Origin: Hansfordia pulvinata | Taxonomy: Eukaryota > Ascomycota > Sordariomycetes > Xylariales | Length of the DNA stretch: 64,000 nucleotides | Reading direction: 5' to 3' | NCBI GenBank assembly: GCA_006538405.1 | Contig: BJKQ01000006.1 | Span: 372,001-436,000 of the forward strand | In this document: positions 20,847 through 34,238 of the stretch, piece by piece | Position numbering within the stretch: position 1 is the first letter of the stretch | Layout: the number at the start of each line of letters is the position of its first letter | Translations under genes and position numbers: made by a program | The notes under the pieces: generated by a model | The model's database searches: none | Seen by the model: the letters and a program-made list of their open reading frames with translations, nothing else | What the model was told of the DNA's origin: nothing

Positions 20847-22279
20847 TGGTAGTGGCTTGCGGACTTGGAAACCCGCTCAGCCGGCCGTCCGGGGTGCCCG
20901 ACGTCTCTCGAGACACAATGCGCCTCTGAGAAACACGCCAGCAAGCAGCGTGGCCGACTTTGCCAACTCTTCCCTGACCTCTGCCCGGAGCTATCGTCTG
21001 GCATCCCCACCATTCAATCCACAGCCCGTGGCATCAAAGAAAAGACAGAATGGAAAGATCCACGCTTGTCAATCAATCAATGAGACTTTGTAGCTATGAA
21101 GCCGAAGCCCAAGTCATGAACGGGTGCCGGGGCACACGCATCGTGGTGTCTTTTTGTAGCAATCCCGGCATACGGCGGACGGGTTTTCCAAGTCGGGCTG
21201 CTTCAGTTGATCATGGCCCCGGGGCCCCAAGAATCAGGTACACACCATCCTAGCATCTGGGACCAGTTTATTAATCGCTGTTCTTGTCCGATAGAGAAAG
21301 AGAGAAGGGAAGAAAAAAGAGTCCTACGCAGCCCGGGACCTGACAAGGACGAAAGGCGACGTCCGGACGGAGAACAGCACAAGAGGCTCAGAGGCCCGAA
21401 TCGGGCAGCTCCCCGTGCATCGGGCCTCACGGTGAAAGTAAGCGCCCGCCCTGCCCAGGCTCTCCTCGGACAGCGTCTTACTACATGTCCCTTGACATGT
21501 ACCATTCATGTATGTACATACCTACGTATTGCCTTACTGCATCCATGCATGGGCGTCAAATCCGGATCAATCAGAACCGCCCCATTGACTGGAGACTCCT
21601 GTTCACGAAGCCTGCCCTTTCTGCCGTCGACATCCCCACTTCGAGGCGCCTACAACACCCGATGCCGTGGACTCGGTTCCCGCCGCTTTCTGCATCGGTG
21701 TCCCAAGCAGCTTTGTCTACCTAAGGCACCCAAGGCCGTCAGATCCGTATCTGCGGCCCCTGACCATCCGTACATGCAGTTACTGCGGCGGCTGTGGCGG
21801 CGGCTCGTCAGATCCAGGACTCTGGGGCTGCTCGGGCCGCCCCGTCGAGACGAGAAGGCGCTTCGTCGACTCTGATCTGGTCAGTTCTGGGCTGTGATGC
21901 CCGCACGGGGTGCCGTGTCGTGGGCGGCTGGAGTCTGAGCCCACGCGGCGTGGCTGTCTTCCGGCCTACCGAAGATGATACGGACCACGGGCTTGCTTCC
22001 CAGAGCAGAAACTGCACCATTTGGCTAGGACTTCATCGACGCTGCCGGCAACAAGACAATGTCTACGGCAGTCTCAGTACGCCGTCGCGGGAACTTGTCC
22101 GACTACAAAAAGGATGGGCTCCCATGGACACGATCAGACCCTACATACAGCAGACAACACGACAGAACAGCCATTCATCTCTCGGCCTTCACACTCATTC
22201 TCTGATTTACACCTTCGCTCGCTATTGACACTCGTTGCAGTTACCCAACCACCCAATTCAAGACTTACCCTCGCTCAAG
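20847..22279. other. Intergenic region upstream of the effector-5-like gene
   Basis: A 222-codon plus-strand frame (21207-21875) has no recognisable domain and is treated as chance. Sequence is of mixed composition with an acatgtac motif near 21483 and gctattgacac just before the leader. No gene seen. Confidence 0.5.
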
Positions 22280-23254
22280 ATGATCTCCCCGTCGTTGATC
22301 GCTCCTCTCCTTGCCTTGGCCGGCCTGTCCGCCGCGGCCCCGTCCAACCACTACGCCGCGGCCGACATTGCTCCCGTGATGTAAGACAAGTCTTCCCTTC
22401 CTCCCCTCTTTCTCTTCTCTTGATCTTGTTCTCTCCCAGTATCATGTTAGACAGAATAAGGGGGAAGAAAAAAATGCCTTTAGTATCGAGAAAGACAAGA
22501 TGTGCTCTCCAACTGACCCCCCCCGAACCTCAACAGCCAAGAGGCGATCGGCTCGACCGTCTTCGCCCCCGAGGCCGCCGACTGCTCCAAGCTGCCCAAG
22601 GGCCTCGACAAGGCCGACTGCGAGCACATGAAGAAGATTGGCTTCTTCGGCGTCGGCGCCAACAAGCAGAAGCAAGGGGACGGCTCGCCGCTGTGGATCG
22701 GCGGCGGCGGGGGGTCCAAGTACCCGTTCAAGTTCACCAACAACGCGGGCAAGCCCGTGACGCTGGTCGTGTGGGACCAGCCGCCGGGCCAGTACCAGTC
22801 GAGCTTCATGAACGCCGTGGCGCCGCGGGTGTCGTACTCGCTGCCCCGGGCGGGGGACTCGGTGACCGTGTCCGCGGACGAGGGGACGTCGGGCGGGTGG
22901 GCGGCGCTGGTGGACCGCAAGACGGCCCTGACCAAGTACGGGCAGGTGGACAACACGTGGGGCGAGTTCACGGCCGCGGGCGACTGGTCCACCGCCGACG
23001 TCAGCTACGAGGTGCAGATGAAGGGCAACGAGATGGAGGTCAAGGCCAACAAGAACGGCTGCGTCTCCAACCGCCAGAAGTGCTCCTTCCAGTGCAAGAG
23101 CGGCAACACCTGCGGCGACAAGGGCTCCTACAAGCTCGTCAACTGCAAGCCCGGCAGCCAGCCCGGCGCCAACTACGGCGAGCTCGATGGCCAGCCCGAG
23201 GGCGGCTGCAGCGGCTGGAGCTCCGGCGGCCTCAGCGTCTCGCTCAAGGCTTAG
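22280..23254 (+). CDS. Secreted effector-5-like protein
   Basis: Two exons (22280-22380, 22537-23254), 272 residues. The signal peptide is MISPSLIAPLLALAGLSAAA. The mature protein has a cysteine pair (DCSKLPKGLDKADC), a beta-rich middle (YPFKFTNNAGKPVTLVVWD, SVTVSADEGTSGGWAALVD), the WGEF block, and a C-terminal cysteine-rich part with NRQKCSFQCKSGNTCG. This layout, especially the 'VVWD...GGWAAL...NTWGEFT' core, matches a group of secreted ascomycete proteins usually labelled 'effector 5'. The biochemical role is unknown. Six of the eight cysteines fall in the last 100 residues. The gene stands alone with about 1.4 kb upstream. Confidence 0.7.
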
Positions 23255-23689
23255 GTTCGGGGTTGAAGGCCTGGGCTGGTCCCTCGCTGCTCGCTAGGGG
23301 TTGTTTGTTTTTTTTTTTTTTCCTTTTTTTTCTGTTCATCGTGGTTCACGAGCGTGCTCGCGGGTGTTTGGAGAAATATTGGAGATTTCAAGGGAGGCCA
23401 GTGGTTTTAGAATGTTGGTGACGTTTTCTATTTGGTCTTGACCCAGCTTTGTTTCCTGTGTATATATCGGGGTTGTCTGCTGTACATACCTGCGGTCCAG
23501 TCCGTCCGTTTAGCCGAGGGTGCCATCTTGAATATATCAAGTAGATCTGCTTTCCTCATCTCAAGCGCGTGCTAGCGACTTGCTTCCGTCGGCGATTGGC
23601 AACGTTGATAACCAGAAAACATCGCCTTGACTTCTCACGGACCGCCGGGGTTTGGGGGGTTCTCTGGGCCTCGCTAATCGCCATGTCAT
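23255..23689. other. Convergent 3' region
   Basis: Contains a T-rich run (about 23305-23330) and tatatatcgg near 23461 after the effector-like gene, then the 3' end of the opposite DUF202 gene. No gene seen. Confidence 0.6.
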
Positions 23690-24642
23690 TTAGAAAAGTA
23701 TACCAGAGCTATAGTACGAGATCGCCGCCTTCGCGCACGCCACGCCCACCCGCGTGCACTGCAGGTCCTTCCTGGCCTTCTCGACCACGAGCAGGATCAC
23801 GCACGTGGACACTATGGAGATGGCGATGAGGGATAATATCTGGGGGGTTTCCGCGGTGTCAGCGATGAGCGTTTGCTTTTGCGGCGGCGGCGGCGGCGGG
23901 GTCCGGTCCGGTCCCGCGCCGCATCTGCAGCAGGAGTTGGCCCTTGGAGAGAAACTAACCGACTGCGTGCGCCATCCGAACTGGACGATGGCGGCTTTCC
24001 TGCTGTACATGTTTATGGTTCCTTTTCGCGGGGGACACCAGTCAGCTTTCACCCCAGACCGGTGATGCTCGAGACAATGACGCATGAAGCCCCGGGGACA
24101 GTGGAACGACTACTGACTGATGTAGTTGCTGAAGCCCAGCACGAGACACGAGGCGGACAGCAACCAGAAGATGAGGCCGAGGGGCCGGGCCATGCGCAGC
24201 TCGAGCGGGGTGGCCTGCTGGTTGAGGTGGAAGGAGAAGGTGATGGCGACGGCGACGACGGACATGTAGACAGACAGGCGCAGGTAGGAGAGAAAGGTGC
24301 GCTCGTTGGCCGCGTGGTCCCGGGCGTCGCTGCTCTCGTTCTCGAACAGCAAGGGGCCGAGGAAAGGCCAGGACCAGAAGGTCGGCTCGCTGCCTATCTC
24401 GGGACTGGGAGGGGTCCGCGCGTGCGGGAGCACGCCGGCCGGGCGTCAGTCGCGGGCTAAAAGGGGGTGGGGGGAGGCCCGGAGCAAGGGCCGGAAGGGG
24501 GGGGGCGGTGCTGTTGGCAGAGGGCTTACTGGCACTCGTCGACGGGGACGGGCGGGGCCAGACGCTGGCACAGCAGAGCGCCACAGCCGCAGAGCGGGAC
24601 GCGGGCGTCCTCCGGGTCCGGGGCGTGCTGGTGACCGGGCAT
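23690..24642 (-). CDS. DUF202-domain integral membrane protein, four exons
   Basis: Exons 24530-24642, 24118-24404, 23960-24021 and 23690-23839 encode 203 residues. The DUF202 core is clear: NERTFLSYLRLSVYMSVVAV (charged start and helix 1), PLGLIFWLLSASCLVLGF (helix 2), NYIRTINMYSRKAAIVQFGW assembled across the second intron, and ILSLIAISIVSTCVILLVVE (helix 3). The short N-terminus has a CGCGALLC cysteine cluster and the C-terminus a few more cysteines. DUF202 proteins are three-helix membrane proteins related to YidH and to the membrane part of vacuolar transporter chaperones; no activity can be given. The acceptors AAAAG (exon 3) and CCCCAG (exon 4) were chosen because they restore the family sequence. 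Confidence 0.78.
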
Positions 24643-26233
24643 GTCCGATGTCCGCCCCGGGGGGCCAGGATTTGCGGGGCCGCGTCGGTGATGAACCTAG
24701 GAGGACTACCGCCCAAGCCGCGAAGCCGAGACGCAGCTATGGGATGGTCACGGCTGCAAGACTGGGACGTGCTCAGAAGCAAGGACGGGACGGGAGATAC
24801 AACGCCAGACTAGGTAGAGAGCAGCCGGGCCGACTGATGAAGTCGTTTGGCGGTGGTCGCGTTCGGCGTCGGGTGGGTGAGGCAAGGGGAAATGGCGTGG
24901 TGTTTACTTGCGGTTTGCACTTTGGCTGTAATGCCTGGAGGGACCGTTGTTGGTGACGTACCGGGACGGAGTGCTTCCGTTGCCAGTACCCGCTCGTACG
25001 AGTAACGGGTACAAGTACAGTGACCAGACCCAGCTTGTGCCCACACGACGGGCCGTGTTTCGGTGGGGCACACACTCTACGAGTCCTGTGCTGCCGAGAG
25101 TAGCCTCATCGTGTTGCTTTGACCGTTCATCTGGGGTTCATCTAAGGGTGTGACACTCTTTACTCGTGCCTAACAGATAATCGGCAGGCCGCACATGGAT
25201 GTCCTGATGCGCGGGGGTCTTAAGCGGTGCAGACCACAGGCCGCGGGGATCTGGTCTTGCCAAAGACAATGAGTGCACGAGTGTGCAAGACATGGCCATG
25301 ATAAGGAGAACCCTTACCTCCCAGGATGAGACTCATGCACAGTCTGCTAGTGAGCTGACTTTTGCGGTCAAGCCCGAATGCAGGCCCCAGACGGGAACAA
25401 AGCGCCTCTCCAGTTCCTCCGGGCGAGGTGGCGAACGGTTTCTCTGCGCGCTCCGAGAAGACCTGCATGACAGTTGCCCGCTAAGAGCAAGTCCAGCCGC
25501 GGTGGAGGGCCGACACAGCCCGGGCATTACGGAGTACGAGTACAGCACGGAGGGGCGGGGGCCGTACCTTCCAAGGTGCCCTGTACTCGCCAAGTGCGCT
25601 AGGGAAGCCCCCTCCAGCTGCACTCCACTGGCTCACGGCCAGCACCTGCGCGTGACAGCGCCCGAGGCCCAGCTCCAGGCTGGTGTAACCCTCCATCCAT
25701 GCTGAGAGATAGGGCTGAATGTCCCGGCCCCGGCGCTCACGGCCTCCCGGAGACCCCTCCACCAGCTCCAGCACCTGGTACTCGTACGCCCCGGCACTGC
25801 ATCGATCTCAGTGCATCCACGGATGTCCTCCGCGCATGACTAACTCGGGCCCAGAGCAGAGCAACGGTCGGTTGCTGATCCGTCGCTAACCTCGCAGCCT
25901 CCACCTCCACCTCCATTGGATCCCTCATGGATGTGCGCTAACCCCCGTGGTCAGGCTGCTTTGACTCAACCTCACTTCGGCATCTTGGCTACTTCCTGAT
26001 ATTGCGGAGTTTGCGTTCGGTCACCAACTGGGCGCCCTCTTTCTCTTCCTCTGTGTGCTCTGTCAGCGCCGAGCATCGTGGACTCTGGTTCGACCAAGTA
26101 CCAGCGCCAAACACATGTTCGAGCATCTCTCCAGCCGCCTCGCCCTGCTTGTCGCCCTGCGATTGTGAGCCTTTCCTGCCCGCGACGCATTCGCCAGTCC
26201 CGCCCGCTTCTCATTGGCAGGCCGCCTGCCAAC
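24643..26233. other. Divergent intergenic region, DUF202 gene to MATE gene
   Basis: No gene seen. Contains CTCGTACGAG near 24993-25002, TACGAGTA at 25535-25542 and TACTCGTA at 25779-25786. From about 26040 the plus strand becomes C/T-rich leader for the MATE gene. Confidence 0.55.
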
Positions 26234-28406
26234 ATGCCTGGCCCCGGGTCCCCTTCACTGCAGCAGCGTCGCAGCAAAGATGACGTTCTGTCCAGCAGCT
26301 ACCGCTCAGAAACCCCTTTCGAGGACGAGATCCTAGCTCGGGATTTGGCGGAATGCTCGTCCAAGGACGCCACGCCCGACCACCAGTCGGACGCCGAGGA
26401 CGGGCCTTCGGATGGCCCCGTCCTCTACGAGCAGCCCCAGGGCATCCCATACGGCGTCCATTGGCCTCACACCCTTCCCCGGCCCGGCCGCAGAGAGAGG
26501 CAGTCCTTCACCCAGTATGAGCGCGACTTGTCCATGGAGGCCGAGCGCAGCCTCCTGCGCGACAACCACATCCTCCCGCCCAAGCACCCCCAAGAGGACC
26601 GGCCCGGCTTCTTCTCCCGGGTTTACAAGCGGCTCTTCAGCACCAAGGTGCCCAGGCAGGAGGTCGACGAGGAGGCTGTTGCCGCGACCGCCGACATACC
26701 ATCCGAGACGTCGCCGCTGCTGGCCGGCAACCGCGATGGCTCGCCCACAGACCCCAATCACGTGGACGAGGCCTGGGAGGCGGCTGTGGCTGCCGGGACT
26801 CTGAAGACGACTTGGCAACGCGAGGCAAAGACCATTGCTGTCTACTCCCGGTCCTTGCTCATCACCTTTCTGCTGCAGTACAGCATCAACGTGGCGCCCA
26901 TCTTCACCGTTGGTCGCATTGGCAAAGACGAGCTCGGTGCTGTCACCCGTAGGCCTTCTCCCCCCTCCCCCAGGCAACACTGTGCGGTTTCACTGACACC
27001 ATGAAATAGTGGCCACCATGACGATCAACATCTTTGCGTATGCCCCCATTCAGGGTCTTGCAACCAGTCTGGACACCCTGTGTGCCCAGGCTTACGGCTC
27101 GGGGCACAAGCATCTGGTGGGCTTGCAGCTGCAGCGCATGACCTACTTCCTGTTGATATTACTCGTGCCCATTGCCTCAATCCTCTTCTTCGCACGCGAG
27201 GCCTTGGTGGTCATCGTGCCTGAGCCGGAGTCCGCCGAGCTTGCCGGCATCTACCTACGGGTGGCCCTGCTGGGACTCCCGGGGTATGTGCTTTTCGAGG
27301 GTGGGAAGCGCTTCGTGCAGGCCCAGGGTCTCTTCATGTCCACAACTTGGATCCTAGTGATAGCGGCGCCTTTCAACGTGCTCTTGAACTGGCTGTTTGT
27401 GTGGCAGTTCAACTGGGGATTTGCGGGAGCCCCGCTTGCCGTGGTTGTCACGCAAACGCTGATGCCCATCTTGCTCTTGCTTTACGTCGCTTTCATCGAC
27501 GGCTCGCAGTGCTGGGGCGGCTTCACCAAGAGGGCTCTGGCCAACTGGCGTGAGTGTTTCCTCCCCCGCATTCTTTTTCTTGTTCTTGGGTATGAAACAT
27601 TTCTGACACGTTGTTGCCCAGGTCCCATGATTGTGTTGGCGCTGCCGGGCTTAATTATGCTGGAGGCCGAGTGGATGGCCTTTGAGATATTGACTCTACT
27701 AACCAGCCAGTTTGGGGCCGAGTACCTCGCCGCTCAGAGCGTGCTCATGACGGTAGCAACCGTGGCTTTCTACATCCCGTTCCCTGTCGCGATTGCTGCG
27801 TCTACGCGAATCGCCAATCTGATTGGCGCCAAGCTCGTCGACGCGGCCAAGATGTCGGCCAAAGTGGTATGCTTACCCCTTCCACATCCATCCGCGCGAG
27901 TATCCAGCCGGCTGACAACGGCGTCCAGGCATTCTGCGGCTGCTTCCTCGTTGCCGTCCTCAACTTTACGGTGCTGACGGCGCTGCGACACCAAATCCCG
28001 CTGCTATTCACCGACGATGCCGAGGTGGTAGCCATTGTGAGCAATGTTCTGCCGTTGGTGGCTTTCATGGACATTTTTGACTGCCTCGCAACCATGGCCC
28101 ACGGCCTGCTCAGAGGTATTGGGAGACAGTCCATCGGCGGTTACGCCAACCTGGCCACGTACTACATCATAGCTTTGCCCCTGTCGATCGGGCTCGCATT
28201 TGGGGCTGGCTGGAAGCTGACTGGACTCTGGAGTGGAGTGACATTTGGCCTTTTTGTGTAAGTTTGACCCCAAGCTGTGGGTATGGAGGCGTGTGGAGAG
28301 AACTAACGAGACGAACAGGGTCGCCTCCATCGAATACACGTACATGCTTCGATACGACTGGGAGCAGTCGGCGCGCGAGGCGGAGGACCGGAACACTGCC
28401 GGCTGA
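26234..28406 (+). CDS. MATE-family transporter (fungal Erc1-like)
   Basis: Five exons (26234-26948, 27010-27549, 27622-27866, 27929-28257, 28319-28406), 638 residues. A long hydrophilic N-terminus of about 205 residues (acidic, with SETSPLLAGNRDG) precedes twelve hydrophobic helices. The MATE signature region reads AYAPIQGLATSLDTLCAQAYG; later GLIMLEAEWMAFEILTLL and GLLRGIGRQSIGGYANLATYY match the second half. The long N-terminus is typical of fungal vacuolar MATE proteins such as yeast Erc1. The family exports cationic drugs or metabolites against H+ or Na+; location and substrate here are inferred from the family. All introns are 60-75 nt with consistent phases. Confidence 0.88.
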
Positions 28407-29384
28407 AACCTCGAAGACAACGGAAATCCCGGTGGGAACTGTTGGAACGATATTTGGAATCTGGTATATACACGAATCGGAACATACGGAACGGAAAAGG
28501 GCTGGTCAGAGCGGCACATCAGTTCCATCGGCTGTCATTCAAGATCAAATGGGCAGGGACGCAAAAGTTGGCCTTGGAAGATGATGTATTACGTCATATA
28601 ACTTCAGTTGACATGTGGGTTGCGGAGAGTTGCTTTGAAAGATGAAGAATTGTAATGAAATTCCGAACCAAAGCGTGGTTGGGAGTACAACGAAGAGCTG
28701 GACAGCCCGAGGTGAAGATCTGTCGCATTAGGTTGGGGCTGAATTTATAGCCGAATCGGCTCCGATCCTCATGGACACCGGGGCCTCGGGACGACGCGAA
28801 ATGTAGGGCAGCCGATAACAGAGTCGCGCAGATGATACAAGAAGTCTAGATAGACCCAGCAGACCAATTGTCTGGAGACGGCCGATGAGGATGGTTGGTG
28901 GCAGGACAGAGCCCTCACGCTGGCGCACTCGTAGATGACTTCGCCAATCGAATGGAACACCAAAGGCGACAGCGTGATTGGCGGGCGCAAGGGCCCGGCA
29001 CCCAGAACACCCAGAACACGCGGGAGCACAGGGGGGGGGGCTCTACTGGGGGCTGATGGTGGGATTCCGGGGGCTAATCTCCCCTCCACTGCGGCTCCCG
29101 GAGAGAGTCCCCACTAACCCAACCCGCTGTAGGCTGTAGCGGGAGACAATGGAATTGGAGGGCCATTGGATCCTGGCGGGCGGCTCCCAGAAAAAAGACC
29201 CCTCCGTTCACGCCCTCTCTGCCGCCGCCGTCGCCGCCACCACCACCAAGATAGACCCCTCCTTACTGCATGCGACCAGCCCTCAAAGCTGTTGCTTATT
29301 TCCTGTCCTCCACCACCACCACCACCACCACCACCAAACCACAGACCCCAGTCTCGACTCTCTCTCGTCGCACCACCGCCCGCC
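28407..29384. other. Intergenic region upstream of the isomerase gene
   Basis: No gene seen. A (CCA)n microsatellite (about 29311-29337) lies in the 5' leader of the isomerase gene, and a run of about 9 G at 29031-29039. Confidence 0.6.
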
Positions 29385-30326
<942 letters not shown>

Positions 30327-32568
30327 ACGACCATAGACTTTGCGCTGCCATAGCTTTTGCGCGGAAATTATAGATACCCCGATTCCTGGCCGGCCTGCTG
30401 ACTGTCGATTACATCTGATTACCTTCTCATATGAGTCCGGACGCCCCGAGGTTGCGAGCTTTTGGATCGGCTAACCCCCGGAAGGCGGAGGCTGCCTGGG
30501 GGTCAGTCACTGAGCTTGGCGTCTATGCGCTGTTCGTTCCGCCACAGGTCATCTGGCGTCGCACACGAGCGAGCGATCATAGATGGCCCTGCGAAGTTAC
30601 TTTACTGCTGAAGAAAGCCCATAAATGAGAAACGAATTTATCAGGTTAATGCCCATCGCGAGATGCGTCTGTCTGGTGACTGGCTCACTCGAATCCCCGC
30701 CGTGTCTCAACAGATGAACATTCGGTCTGGCCTCATGACACAGAACCGGCGTCCCTCGTAACATTCAGCTCTCGGTGCAGTGGCTGTCGTGCTTCTCACC
30801 TGCTATCAACAGTCTAAAGCACTTGGCCAAGGTGATGGTTTGGTAGTAAGTAATCCGAGGCGAGCGAGTGTCTAAGTGACGGGTTCATTGGCTGGCATTG
30901 GCCGCCGACCCAGATCGCGCCCATGGGCCATGAACAAGCCTATCTCATCACTTGCCATGCGGGCCTCCGGTCCGATTGGCCGTGTCTTGAACGCGGCGAG
31001 GCGTGTGTGCCTCTATCCAGTCCGCGGCCCACGACCCCATCCCCGCCGACAACCTTCCATTCAGCGTCTACTCGTCGTCATCCGGGGCCAGCAGCCTCGA
31101 CCCGCGTGTTCCATATCACCCGCACGTCGTTCTTGTCGCCAGCTTCTCGCGAAGCGCGACCCGCGTTCCGTTGCATTGTAGATCTCGGCCCCGGAAACAC
31201 GGGGGCTCGGAGGCATACCCTGCTAGTTTCGTCTTGAGTCGTGTTCCTCTTTCACCTTTGCGCTTACATGTCCTGCATTTTGTTGCACCATGATTGTATG
31301 GAAAGATTATATAAACTACTCTCAAGATCTATCCCCAAAAGAAAACCGGCACTTCATAGAGTTGTCATCCCGCACCTATCTTTACAAACAAGGAGATACC
31401 ACTGTCTGGAGGTGTATTGCTATCCAACAGCGGATCTCTCGCTGCAGTCCACAAAGATGATCGGAAACAAGACCACTGCAGACTATCCATAAACACCAAC
31501 AACCTGTAGCGCAAGACCAATAACCTCTCAGACACAGACAGAACGCAAGAATCTTGCAGCTCTCCCCCGCTGGTCCCCGAGCGCTGGGCCGACGAGGTGC
31601 GCGTCCTCGGGCCGGGCCCGGTCTCGGAGCGCGCGCCGGCCCCGCCGCGCTGTCGCTGGCCCAGGCCTTCGCCGCGGACCACCTGGCCATGTACCTGGTC
31701 AACACGGAGGGCGCGGGGCGCGGGCGCGGAGGCTCAAGCCGGGGGTTTCAAGAAGGGAGGGATAGGAGCGGCGGCGGCGGCGGCGGCTTGCCATCTGAGC
31801 GTCCAAGGGGTAGGTGAAGGGGTTCCTGGCGAGATTGGCGGAGGCCGCCCTCCTTCTTTCGAGGACGCCCACACCGGTGGTGGATATTTCGCCGTCTTCG
31901 CTTCTCACATTCATTTTCATTGGTGTTCGCTCTGGAAGCCCTGGAAGCCTGCAATTTTCGACGCGACCTGCTTGCGGCTTTGTTCTGGGCCATGTCTCCC
32001 AGCTCGTTTGGCGACGACGCATTTCGTCGGTGATTTCACTCGTTTCGTCCCGGTCTTGTACTTATCCAAGTCCGTCAGGGGTACAAGACTCTTCTTGCGC
32101 CCGGTACACACATTGTCCATTTTCACCCAGGCCGCAAAGATTTGGCTATTGCGTGTATTTCATGGTATCATCAGTCGGTCGTTTCCCTAACTTTGTCTGC
32201 CTACTTGCTCGCCTACTCGCTTGCCCCTGCCCGGGGCACTCCCGCGGAACTCGTTCATGGGTAGCCCGAATCAACACTCCTTTGCTAACACAGACCCCAC
32301 AAATGCTAAAGCACAGTGCATCGTAAGCCTTGAAGCATGAACAGCGGCGCGCTTCTCGGTTTCTGGCGCCCTCGGAGGTGTCAAAGAGACGAAAAATCGT
32401 GAATGACGGGCACCGAAAGCCCTCGTAAACGTCGCCTACGGCGCTAGATGTGCCCCTCGCAGCGCAACCTACCGCCGCGCGTGACGAGGCGCGAGCAGCG
32501 AGCAGCGAGCGGGCTCCCTTCCTCGCCGCCCTCGAAGTGATCTCGACGCAGATCAGCAGCATCCCCAA
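30327..32568. other. Long intergenic region with one possible gene relic
   Basis: No complete gene. GC content and coding-like amino acids rise only at about 31560-31740 (listed separately). A region near 31297-31330 is AT-rich. Other open frames are chance. Confidence 0.55.
31560..31740 (+). pseudogene. Possible relic of a GNAT-type acetyltransferase N-terminus
   Basis: A short GC-rich island reads RWADEVRVLGPG in one frame and, after a one-base shift, AALSLAQAFAADHLAMYLVN in the next. 'xVRxLGPxxx...ALSLAQAFAxDHxAMYxVxT' resembles the start of fungal GNAT-like acetyltransferases. Nothing recognisable continues downstream, where the sequence turns into Gly-codon repeats. It could be a truncated duplicate or a chance resemblance; I would not call a gene. 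Confidence 0.25.
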
Positions 32569-33580
32569 TCAGTAACTAAGGATCGCAAAAGTCTCGTCGT
32601 CGACGGTCGTGTAGATCAGGCCCGGGGCCATGAGCTCCTCCGAGGCGGCCATGGTGTCGCCGACGCTGAGGCCGGTGCCCGAGGCGATCTGCTGGAGGTG
32701 GATGCCCTCGTTGCCGCCCTCGGCGTTGTTGAGCCACTGGAACATCTTCTTGGCCTTGGCGGACAGGCCGGCGAGCTGCGCGTTCTGGCCCGCGCCGCCG
32801 TCGACGAACATGCTGTCCGAGCCCCCGGCCGCGGCGCCGCCGCCCCCGGCGTCGCCCCCGGCCGCCCCCGCGGGGCTGCCCTTGGTCAGGCTCAGGTGGA
32901 CGTAGGTGGACTCGAGCATGTGGTAGTTGACCTCGTTGAAGTCGGAGACGGGCTTGATGACGTGGGCGCCGACGTGGCGCTTGTTGTTGAAGCTCTTGAG
33001 GCGGCCCCAGACGCGGACGTACTGGTCGAGCTGGAACTGGTTCTTGGCCGTGTCGTCGGGCTTGTCGACGTCGATCCAGCGCTTGGCCTCGATCAGCCCC
33101 GTCCCGTCGTCGAGCTTGATGGTGATGTTGGTCGTCTGCGGGCTGATGCCGCGCACCATGCCGACGAACGTGACCTGCGTCACCTCGACGCCGTCGATGC
33201 GGAACGGCGCGTCCGGGTACGCCTGCTGCGCGTCGATGATCTGCTTGATGGTCACGGGCCGGAGCGACTCGTCACTGTAACCCTGTGGGGAGGGTCAGCG
33301 GGTGTGTGTCGACAAGAAGAAGGAAAAAAATCGCCGGGGTCACGAGGCGGTGAAGCCGGTTGGGTCGCATACCTTTCCTCCAGCCGACTGGCTGCCGCTC
33401 TGGGAGCCGCCGTAGACGAAACCGCCGCCGTCATCGCCGCCGCCGGCGCCGTAGGCCGTGGATGAGTAGCCCCCGTATGCTGTGAGGGAGAGCCAAGAAG
33501 TTAGCGGGGGTCGGTGGCGGCACAGGCAGGAGGGCGGACGCTTGAGGGGGCTCGCGGGAAGAAATCGACTCACAAGTCAT
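32569..33580 (-). CDS. rfa2: Replication protein A 32-kDa subunit (RPA2), with a 7-nt first exon
   Basis: Exons 33574-33580, 33373-33479 and 32569-33282 encode 275 residues. RPA2 is the middle subunit of the nuclear ssDNA-binding heterotrimer used in replication and repair. The N-terminus MTSYGGYSSTAYGAGGGDDG is Gly/Ser-rich like the phosphorylated tail of orthologues and arises only if the 7-nt exon (ATG ACT T) joins exon 2. The OB fold shows VTFVGMVRGISPQTTNITIKL, GLIEAKRWID, YVRVWGRLKSFNNKRHVGAH and HMLESTYVHLSLTKG. The last 70 residues form the winged helix (EGIHLQQIASGTGLSV). The linker holds a Gly/Ala tract from GCC/GGC repeats. Confidence 0.94.
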
Positions 33581-34238
33581 GGCTGCGTTGGCTACCGGGA
33601 TGTGAAGCTGAACATGTACAGCGGACGCGTTGTGGGTGGGCTGCGCCTGGTGGAGGGTGAGGTGGACAGACAGAGGGAGGGGTCGTCCGGGCCGGTCGTG
33701 GCAGAGAGACGCGTGTGGTTAGCACCTGAAGACGCGACTTTTTAATTGATTTCCAGCCGCGTCGGCCAGCGGCGCCAGGCACCAGAGCGCGGGGTTACGG
33801 ACTCCAGGCGGTAAACAGGGGCTAGGTACCTGCCTAGCCGCATGTACATGTGTACTCAGCCCAATGGCACCTATAGCCGCCGCTTTGAGGCACCACGCGG
33901 GCGTCTTACTGTAAGTAGAAGTACTTCACGCTGTATGTATCACGGGACGGTGACGCAACGGTTGGTGGAAGCAGCTTACGGTGGCCTGACGGCGCGTCAA
34001 TCCGTTACTGCAACCCTTGTATACTCGCGTCAACACCGTAATCGTCACATTATGCAGGGTAGTCTTAAAGAAACCAGATCCAGGCGGAAACAAACTGGAC
34101 ACCTTGGGTGTATAACCTGCCTTAGTAACTAATAAGTGAGTGATTGTGTAGTTGTTATTTACTCTCTCGAAACGATCTTTTGTCCGATAAAAACACTCGA
34201 TCAAGTGATCTGCCTTAGCCGTGCCCCCTGATTGGGAC
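33581..34238. other. Intergenic region upstream of RPA2
   Basis: No gene seen. Contains gctaggtacctgcctagc near 33821-33838 (GGTACC-centred inverted repeat) and catgtacatg at 33841-33850. It borders the 3' end of a same-strand secreted protein gene. Confidence 0.6.

Noticed and set aside
21207..21875. 222-codon frame before the effector-5-like gene
   Set aside because: No domain, mixed composition, shifted by neighbouring open frames.
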